Part shown: piece by piece, positions 58,446 through 64,000 of the stretch | Layout of the letters: each line of letters begins with the position of its first letter | Position numbering within the stretch: the stretch's first letter is position 1 | Origin: Escherichia sp. E4742 | GTDB lineage: Bacteria; Pseudomonadota; Gammaproteobacteria; Enterobacterales; Enterobacteriaceae | Length of the DNA: 64,000 nucleotides | Direction: 5' to 3' | Assembly (NCBI RefSeq): GCF_005843885.1 | Contig: NZ_CP040443.1 | Location: 4,898,001-4,962,000 of the forward strand | Notes under the pieces: model-generated | The model's database searches: none | What the model was told of the DNA's origin: nothing | Seen by the model: only the letters and a program-made list of their open reading frames with translations | Position numbers and translations under genes: made by a program

Positions 58446-59921
58446 TTACTCAAATTCATTCCAGGAACGGCCATCACGGGTAATCATCGCCACCGAAGCA
58501 ACCGGTCCCCAGGTTCCGGCCTGATACGGTTTCGGTGCATCGTTGTCCATCGCCCATGCTTCAGTAATGGAGTCCACCCATTTCCAGGCTTCTTCCACTT
58601 CATCACGACGTACAAACAGCGCCTGAATACCGCGCATGGTCTCCAGCAGCAGACGTTCATAGGCATCTGCCAGATGCGTCTGATTAAAGGTTTCTGAATA
58701 GCTCAGATCCAGCTTGGTGATTTGCAGGTTATGTTTGTGATCAAGACCCGGGACCTTGTTCAACACTTGAATATCCACGCCTTCATCAGGTTGCAGACGG
58801 ATAGTCAGTTTGTTCTGCGGCAGGTCCTGCCACGACTCTTTAAACAGATTGAGCTCTGGCGTTTTGAAATAGACCACCACTTCAGAGCATTTGGTCGGCA
58901 AACGTTTACCGGTACGCAGGTAGAACGGTACGCCAGCCCAGCGCCAGTTGTCGATATCGACACGGATAGCTACGAAGGTTTCCGTGTTACTGCTTTTGTT
59001 CGCGCCCTCTTCTTCCAGGTAGCCCGGAACTTTTTTGCCCTGGGCGAAGCCCGCAGTGTATTGCCCGCGTACGGTTTTTTCGCGTACGTTTGAGCGGTCA
59101 ATGCGGCGCAGAGACTTCAGTACTTTCACTTTTTCATCGCGGATGCTGTCTGCGCTCAGATCAGACGGCGGAGACATCGCAATCATGCAGAGAATTTGTA
59201 GCAGGTGGTTCTGGATCATGTCGCGCATCTGACCGGCTTTATCAAAATAGCCCCAGCGCCCTTCGATCCCCACTTCTTCTGCCACGGTAATCTCAACATG
59301 ATCAATAGTGCGGTTGTCCCAGTTGTTCACAAACAGGGAGTTAGCAAAACGCAGCGCCAACAGGTTCAGCACCGTTTCTTTACCAAGGTAATGGTCGATA
59401 CGGTATACCTGGCACTCCTCGAAATATTCACCGACCTGATCGTTGATTTCCTGCGAGGTCGCCAGCGACGTACCCAGCGGTTTTTCCATCACCACGCGCG
59501 CCGGTTTGCCGTTCAGTTTCGCCTCACCAAGCCCTTTGCAGATTGCGCCAAAAGTGCCTGGCGGCATGGCAAAGTAGTTAATGGTGATACGATTTTTTTG
59601 ATCCAACATCGCACCAAGACGGCTGAATGCAGCTGTGTCATTGACATCGAGATTACAAAAATCCAGACGTGCACTCAGGGTGTCCCATAAACCTTCATCA
59701 ATAGTTTCTTTCATGAAGGTTTCCAGCGCTTCACGGACGACTTTGGTATATGCCGCTTTATCCCAGTCAGCACGCCCTACGCCGATGATACGGGTATCCG
59801 GGTTGAGCTGACCGGCTTTTTCCAGTTGATACAGGGAAGGCAGCAATTTACGACGCGCAAGGTCGCCTTTCGCGCCGAAAATGACCAGGTCACAAGCCTG
59901 GGCTGTTTGCGTTACCGCCAT
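58446..59921 (-). CDS. zwf: Zwf, glucose-6-phosphate 1-dehydrogenase
   Basis: Zwf oxidises glucose 6-phosphate to 6-phosphogluconolactone, making NADPH. The 491 residues include the NADP-binding segment VIFGAKGDLARRKLLPSLYQ and the active-site signature RIDHYLGKETVLNLL with the catalytic histidine region downstream. Intact. Expression in K-12 is growth-rate dependent and raised by SoxS, MarA and Rob; a matching box lies upstream. It is divergent from hexR. Confidence 0.96.
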   Translation of the reverse strand: MAVTQTAQACDLVIFGAKGDLARRKLLPSLYQLEKAGQLNPDTRIIGVGRADWDKAAYTKVVREALETFMKETIDEGLWDTLSARLDFCNLDVNDTAAFSRLGAMLDQKNRITINYFAMPPGTFGAICKGLGEAKLNGKPARVVMEKPLGTSLATSQEINDQVGEYFEECQVYRIDHYLGKETVLNLLALRFANSLFVNNWDNRTIDHVEITVAEEVGIEGRWGYFDKAGQMRDMIQNHLLQILCMIAMSPPSDLSADSIRDEKVKVLKSLRRIDRSNVREKTVRGQYTAGFAQGKKVPGYLEEEGANKSSNTETFVAIRVDIDNWRWAGVPFYLRTGKRLPTKCSEVVVYFKTPELNLFKESWQDLPQNKLTIRLQPDEGVDIQVLNKVPGLDHKHNLQITKLDLSYSETFNQTHLADAYERLLLETMRGIQALFVRRDEVEEAWKWVDSITEAWAMDNDAPKPYQAGTWGPVASVAMITRDGRSWNEFE

Positions 59922-60026
59922 GTCATTCTCCTTAAGTTAACTAACCCGGTACTTAAGCCTGGGTATACTTGTAATTTTCTTACGGTGCACTGTACTGCTT
60001 TTACGAGCTTGCGAAAACTGTAAACG

Positions 60027-60044
60027 CTTATCCACCCGTGCGAT
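60027..60044 (-). promoter_or_regulatory. SoxS/MarA/Rob box upstream of zwf
   Basis: On the minus strand the sequence is ATCGCACGGGTGGATAAG, matching the AYNGCAC-N7-YAAA marbox pattern except for the last base. It lies about 106 bases upstream of the zwf start codon, as for the known K-12 site. Confidence 0.75.
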
Positions 60045-60257
60045 TACGGCAAAAGCGCGCAAAGTGCGGCAAAACTGATAAAAAAATCATCGTTTTCCAT
60101 TGGGTAAAAATCTGACACTGATCATGTTATGAAAAAAAATGACAACTTTTTTATCCGCTTTTGTCATTAATACGACACACAGGCGTAATATCAGACCAAA
60201 CTGCATTTCGATTTCTTTCAGTGTGGAAATCGGCATTACCGTGAGTCTCTTTACATC

Positions 60258-61127
60258 ATGAATATGCTGGAAAAAATCCAGTCTCAACTGGAACATTTGA
60301 GCAAATCAGAACGAAAAGTCGCCGAGGTCATTCTTGCTTCGCCTGACAACGCGATCCATTCGAGTATTGCTGCTCTGGCGCTTGAGGCCAATGTTAGCGA
60401 ACCAACGGTGAATCGTTTCTGTCGCAGCATGGACACCCGCGGTTTTCCTGATTTTAAACTCCATCTGGCACAAAGCCTGGCAAATGGCACGCCCTATGTT
60501 AATCGCAACGTTAATGAAGATGACAGCGTTGAATCATACACGGGGAAAATATTTGAGTCGGCAATGGCCACGCTCGATCACGTCCGTCACTCGCTGGACA
60601 AATCTGCCGTCAACCGTGCCGTCGATCTCCTGACTCAGGCCAAAAAAATCGCCTTTTTCGGTCTGGGCTCTTCTGCCGCCGTCGCCCACGATGCGATGAA
60701 TAAGTTTTTTCGCTTTAATGTTCCAGTGGTTTACTCCGACGATATTGTGTTGCAACGCATGAGTTGTATGAATTGTAGCGACGGAGACGTGGTTGTGCTG
60801 ATTTCTCACACCGGAAGAACCAAAAATCTGGTTGAACTGGCGCAGTTAGCACGGGAAAACGACGCGATGGTAATTGCCCTCACCTCCGCCGGTACGCCAC
60901 TGGCCCGGGAAGCAACGCTGGCAATTACCCTCGACGTACCTGAAGATACTGACATTTATATGCCCATGGTGTCTCGACTTGCGCAGTTGACCGTGATAGA
61001 TGTGCTGGCAACAGGATTTACTTTGCGACGCGGCACAAAATTCAGAGATAACTTGAAGCGGGTCAAGGAAGCGCTCAAGGAATCGCGCTTTGATAAGCAG
61101 TTACTTAAATTGAGTGACGATCGCTAA
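60258..61127 (+). CDS. hexR: HexR, RpiR-family transcription regulator
   Basis: The 289 residues contain an N-terminal RpiR-type HTH (KSERKVAEVILASPDNAIHS, LALEANVSEPTVNRFCRSM) and a C-terminal SIS sugar-phosphate-binding domain (KKIAFFGLGSSAAVAHDAMN, VVLISHTGRTKNLVELA). HexR proteins sense KDPG and control zwf, edd and eda in related bacteria; location beside zwf is consistent. K-12 name yebK/hexR. Divergent from zwf with 336 bases between. Intact. Confidence 0.93.
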   Translation: MNMLEKIQSQLEHLSKSERKVAEVILASPDNAIHSSIAALALEANVSEPTVNRFCRSMDTRGFPDFKLHLAQSLANGTPYVNRNVNEDDSVESYTGKIFESAMATLDHVRHSLDKSAVNRAVDLLTQAKKIAFFGLGSSAAVAHDAMNKFFRFNVPVVYSDDIVLQRMSCMNCSDGDVVVLISHTGRTKNLVELAQLARENDAMVIALTSAGTPLAREATLAITLDVPEDTDIYMPMVSRLAQLTVIDVLATGFTLRRGTKFRDNLKRVKEALKESRFDKQLLKLSDDR

Positions 61128-61252
61128 ATCGATTATCACTGTTCTATCCTTATACGACATTCGCATGTGTTTAAATTACAACCATAATGGTTTTAGTTTA
61201 TGCGAATTCATGTTCAAGCAACACCTGGTTGTTTCAGTCAACGGAGTATTAC

Positions 61253-62695
61253 ATGTCCAGAAGGCTTCGCAGAACCAAAATCGTTACCACGTTAGGCCCG
61301 GCTACCGATCGCGATAATAACCTTGAAAAGGTCATCGCAGCGGGTGCAAACGTCGTACGAATGAACTTTTCTCATGGCTCGCCTGAAGACCATAAAATGC
61401 GCGCGGATAAAGTTCGTGAAATTGCCGCAAAACTGGGGCGTCATGTGGCTATTCTCGGTGACCTTCAGGGGCCAAAGATTCGCGTATCAACTTTTAAAGA
61501 AGGTAAGGTTTTCCTCAATATTGGGGATAAATTCCTGCTGGATGCCAACCTGGGCAAAGGTGAAGGCGATAAAGAAAAAGTCGGTATCGACTATAAAGGT
61601 CTGCCTGCAGACGTCGTGCCTGGCGACATTCTGCTGCTGGACGACGGTCGCGTACAGTTAAAAGTACTGGAAGTTCAGGGCATGAAAGTGTTCACCGAAG
61701 TGACCGTCGGCGGCCCTCTTTCCAATAATAAAGGTATCAACAAACTCGGTGGTGGTCTGTCTGCTGAAGCGCTGACAGAGAAAGACAAAGCAGACATTAA
61801 AACTGCGGCATCGATTGGCGTAGATTATTTGGCTGTCTCTTTCCCACGCTGCGGCGAAGATCTGAATTATGCTCGTCGTCTGGCGCGCGATGCAGGTTGT
61901 GATGCGAAAATTGTCGCCAAAGTTGAACGTGCAGAAGCCGTTTGCAGCCAGGATGCAATGGACGACATTATCCTCGCTTCTGACGTGGTGATGGTCGCAC
62001 GTGGCGACCTTGGCGTAGAGATTGGCGATCCGGAACTGGTTGGGATTCAGAAAGCGCTGATTCGTCGCGCGCGTCAGCTGAACCGCGCAGTCATTACTGC
62101 TACCCAGATGATGGAATCGATGATTACCAACCCAATGCCGACGCGTGCAGAAGTCATGGACGTGGCGAACGCCGTTCTGGATGGTACTGACGCCGTAATG
62201 TTGTCTGCGGAAACCGCCGCTGGTCAGTATCCATCTGAAACCGTTGCTGCAATGGCGCGTGTTTGCCTGGGTGCCGAAAAAATCCCGAGCATCAATGTGT
62301 CTAAACACCGCCTGGACGTTCAGTTCGACAATGTGGAAGAAGCTATCGCGATGTCCGCAATGTACGCAGCTAACCACCTGAAAGGCGTTACCGCGATCAT
62401 CACCATGACCGAATCCGGTCGTACCGCGCTGATGACTTCTCGTATCAGCTCCGGCCTGCCGATTTTCGCCATGTCTCGTCATGAACGCACTCTGAACCTG
62501 ACTGCGCTTTATCGTGGTGTTACGCCGGTCTATTTTGACAGTGCAAATGAAGGCGTGGTTGCTGCCAGCGAAGCAGTAAATCTGCTGCGCGATAAAGGCT
62601 ACCTGATGTCTGGGGATCTGGTGATTGTCACCCAGGGCGACGTGATGAGTACCGTGGGTTCGACTAATACCACGCGTATTTTAACGGTAGAGTAA
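61253..62695 (+). CDS. pykA: PykA, pyruvate kinase II
   Basis: PykA converts phosphoenolpyruvate and ADP to pyruvate and ATP and is the AMP-activated isozyme. The 480 residues include RRTKIVTTLGPATDRDNN, GANVVRMNFSHGS, the active-site lysine segment DAKIVAKVERAEAV, and MVARGDLGVEIGDPEL with metal ligands. The ATG at 61253 follows CGGAG; a 22-codon upstream extension is discarded. A REP and a terminator follow. Confidence 0.96.
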   Translation: MSRRLRRTKIVTTLGPATDRDNNLEKVIAAGANVVRMNFSHGSPEDHKMRADKVREIAAKLGRHVAILGDLQGPKIRVSTFKEGKVFLNIGDKFLLDANLGKGEGDKEKVGIDYKGLPADVVPGDILLLDDGRVQLKVLEVQGMKVFTEVTVGGPLSNNKGINKLGGGLSAEALTEKDKADIKTAASIGVDYLAVSFPRCGEDLNYARRLARDAGCDAKIVAKVERAEAVCSQDAMDDIILASDVVMVARGDLGVEIGDPELVGIQKALIRRARQLNRAVITATQMMESMITNPMPTRAEVMDVANAVLDGTDAVMLSAETAAGQYPSETVAAMARVCLGAEKIPSINVSKHRLDVQFDNVEEAIAMSAMYAANHLKGVTAIITMTESGRTALMTSRISSGLPIFAMSRHERTLNLTALYRGVTPVYFDSANEGVVAASEAVNLLRDKGYLMSGDLVIVTQGDVMSTVGSTNTTRILTVE

Positions 62696-62700
62696 GTACG

Positions 62701-62736
62701 TTGCCGGATGTGGCGAAAACGCCTCATCCGGCCTAC
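62701..62736. repeat. REP element after pykA
   Basis: TTGCCGGATGTGGCG and CGCCTCATCCGGC form a typical REP palindrome with loop AAAA. It begins five bases after the pykA stop and can stabilise the messenger 3' end. Confidence 0.85.
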
Positions 62737-62799
62737 AGTTCAATGATAATTCAACAGATTTCTAATCTTCTGAAGCAAACTTGAACTTATCATCAGGCG

Positions 62800-62828
62800 A
62801 AAGCCTCTCCTCACGAGAGGCTTTTTTT
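62800..62828 (+). terminator. Terminator of pykA
   Basis: AAAGCCTCTC and GAGAGGCTTT form a 10-bp stem with loop CTCAC and continue into seven T. It overlaps the stop region of convergent lpxM. Confidence 0.9.
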
Positions 62829-63798
62829 ATTTGATGGGATAAAGATCTTTACGCTTATATGGCTGGATTTCGCCCGGTTTGCGCGTTTTCAGCAATTTTA
62901 AAATCCAGGTGTACTGCTCTGGTCGCGGACCAACAAAAATCTCGACTTCTTCATTCATACGCCGCGCAATGGTAGCGTCATCCGCCTCTAACAGGTCATC
63001 CATCGGTGGACGAACCTGAATCGTCAGACGATGGGTCTTGCCATCATAGATTGGGAACAGCGGAACGACACGCGCGCGACATACTTTCATCAGGCGACCA
63101 ATTGCTGGCAGCGTTGCTTTATACGTTGCGAAGAAATCAACAAATTCGCTGTGTTCAGGTCCATGATCCTGATCCGGTAAATAATAGCCCCAGTAGCCCT
63201 GACGAACCGACTGGATGAAAGGTTTAATACCATCATTTCTCGCGTGCAGACGACCGCCAAAACGACGACGCACCGTGTTCCAGACATAATCAAAAACCGG
63301 GTTGCCCTGATTATGGAACATCGCTGCCATTTTCTGTCCTTGTGAGGCCATCAGCATAGCGGGGATATCAACTGCCCAGCCGTGCGGTACCAGAAAGATC
63401 ACTTTCTCGTTGTTACGCCGCATCTCTTCGATGATCTCCAGCCCCTGCCAGTCGACGCGAGGCTGGATTTTCTCCGGCCCACGTATCGCCAGTTCAGCCA
63501 TCATTGCCATCGCTTGCGGCGCGGTGGCAAACATCTCATCCACAATCGCTTCGCGTTCGGCTTCGCTACGTTCTGGAAAACAGAGAGAAAGATTGATCAA
63601 CGCCCGACGACGTGAGCTTTTACCCAGTCTTCCGGCAAAACGCCCCAACCGCGCAAGAATGGGATCACGGAATTTCGCTGGTGTTAAGGCAATACCGGCC
63701 ATTGCCGCCACGCCCAACCAGGCTCCCCAGTAACGAGGGTGACGAAAGGATTTATCAAACTCAGGAATATATTCGCTATTATTTTTTTTCGTTTCCAT
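62827..63798 (-). CDS. lpxM: LpxM, lipid A myristoyltransferase
   Basis: LpxM adds the last secondary acyl chain (myristate) to Kdo2-lipid A at the inner membrane. The 323 residues have a hydrophobic N-terminal helix (YWGAWLGVAAMAGIALTP) and the HX4D acyltransferase motif in LVPHGWAVDIPAML. The start at 63798 gives the family length; a further 36 codons upstream run through the mepM terminator. It is essentially the K-12 MsbB sequence as recalled. Downstream of mepM. Confidence 0.95.
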   Translation of the reverse strand: METKKNNSEYIPEFDKSFRHPRYWGAWLGVAAMAGIALTPAKFRDPILARLGRFAGRLGKSSRRRALINLSLCFPERSEAEREAIVDEMFATAPQAMAMMAELAIRGPEKIQPRVDWQGLEIIEEMRRNNEKVIFLVPHGWAVDIPAMLMASQGQKMAAMFHNQGNPVFDYVWNTVRRRFGGRLHARNDGIKPFIQSVRQGYWGYYLPDQDHGPEHSEFVDFFATYKATLPAIGRLMKVCRARVVPLFPIYDGKTHRLTIQVRPPMDDLLEADDATIARRMNEEVEIFVGPRPEQYTWILKLLKTRKPGEIQPYKRKDLYPIK

Positions 63799-63871
63799 GC
63801 TTTTCCAGTTTCGGATAAGGCAATAATCAATCTGGTGGTAGTGTAACGGCGCAACTTGCCCCGCACCAAAT

Positions 63872-63901
63872 AAAAAAGCCGGCACTGACTGCGTACCGGC
63901 T
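63872..63901 (-). terminator. Terminator of mepM
   Basis: On the minus strand AGCCGG pairs with CCGGCT, with a loop rich in CAGT, and six T follow. It lies 15 bases past the mepM stop and about 73 bases before the lpxM start. Confidence 0.82.
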
Positions 63902-63916
63902 GCCAATGGGTATTAA

Positions 63917-64000
63917 TTAATCAAACTGTAGCTGCGGTACAATCTCCTTGGCCTTCGCCAGGAAATCGGTACGATCTGAACCGGTCAGCCCTTCAGTACG
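63917..64000 (-). CDS. mepM: MepM, murein endopeptidase, C-terminal fragment
   Basis: The minus strand from the window edge reads RTEGLTGSDRTDFLAKAKEI followed by VPQLQFD and a stop. This is the C-terminal end of MepM (YebA), a periplasmic M23 endopeptidase that cuts D-Ala-mDAP cross-links during cell elongation. Only 27 residues lie in the window, and the catalytic LytM domain is outside. Identified by sequence and by its place upstream of lpxM. Confidence 0.9.
   Translation of the reverse strand, partial: RTEGLTGSDRTDFLAKAKEIVPQLQFD

Noticed and set aside
61658..62482. 274-codon open frame opposite pykA
   Set aside because: It is a shadow of a highly expressed gene with strong codon bias, which often leaves the antisense strand open.
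41..64000. Search for CRISPR arrays, insertion sequences, prophage genes, tRNA and rRNA
   Set aside because: No regularly spaced direct repeats, transposase or integrase frames, tRNA cloverleaf or rRNA sequence were recognised on either strand by eye.

Overview
The window is a stretch of enterobacterial chromosome, almost certainly Escherichia. Gene content, order and orientation match the E. coli K-12 segment from yeaO to mepM (yebA), and most predicted proteins agree with my memory of the K-12 proteins to within a few residues. Some loci are clearly more diverged (pdeD, pphA, mgrB), one small gene is cut short relative to K-12 (yobF), and one gene is present that I do not recall in K-12 (a pentapeptide-repeat gene beside yoaH). 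This suggests a non-K-12 lineage of E. coli or a closely related Escherichia clade. I see no insertion sequence, prophage, CRISPR array, tRNA or rRNA.

Layout. 1-5 kb: end of yeaO, lipoprotein yoaF, diguanylate cyclase dgcP, micro-proteins yoaK/yoaJ, yeaQ, the nitric-oxide-responsive yeaR-yoaG pair, exporter leuE, then dmlR/dmlA for D-malate. 6-10 kb: yeaV-yeaW-yeaX, a transporter plus two-component Rieske oxygenase for carnitine and related quaternary amines; its C4 product connects chemically with the neighbouring malate enzyme. 10-20 kb: rnd, fadD, yeaY, tsaB, yoaA, yoaB, yoaC, the pentapeptide gene, yoaH, pabB, nudL. 20-30 kb: sdaA, pdeD, yoaE, the mannose PTS operon manXYZ, yobD, and mntP with MntR boxes and a manganese riboswitch. 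30-41 kb: rlmA, cspC-yobF, yebO, PhoP-controlled mgrB, yobH, kdgR, yebQ, htpX, prc, proQ, msrC. 39.9-46.6 kb: the lipid-transport pair letA-letB, rsmF, yebV, yebW, pphA. 46.6-54.5 kb: the overlapping sRNAs SdsR and RyeA, yebY-yebZ-yobA (copper-related), holE, yobB, exoX, ptrB, yebE, yebF, and SOS gene yebG. 54.5-64 kb: purT, the Entner-Doudoroff/pentose-phosphate cluster eda-edd-zwf with hexR and pykA, then lpxM and the end of mepM.

Themes. Central carbon metabolism is concentrated at the right end (zwf makes 6-phosphogluconolactone, edd and eda split 6-phosphogluconate, pykA finishes glycolysis, hexR and kdgR regulate). Envelope maintenance recurs (prc, htpX, letAB, lpxM, mepM, yebE, yeaY, yobA/yebZ). 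Small membrane or regulatory proteins and RNAs are frequent (yoaK, yoaJ, mgrB, yebO, yobF, yobH, SdsR). Nothing here looks like an undescribed defence or mobile system. The best leads are the extra pentapeptide gene, the shortened yobF, the layered mntP control region, a reading frame overlapping the start of yoaE, and the arrangement of the edd leader. All comparisons with K-12 are from memory, not from an alignment.
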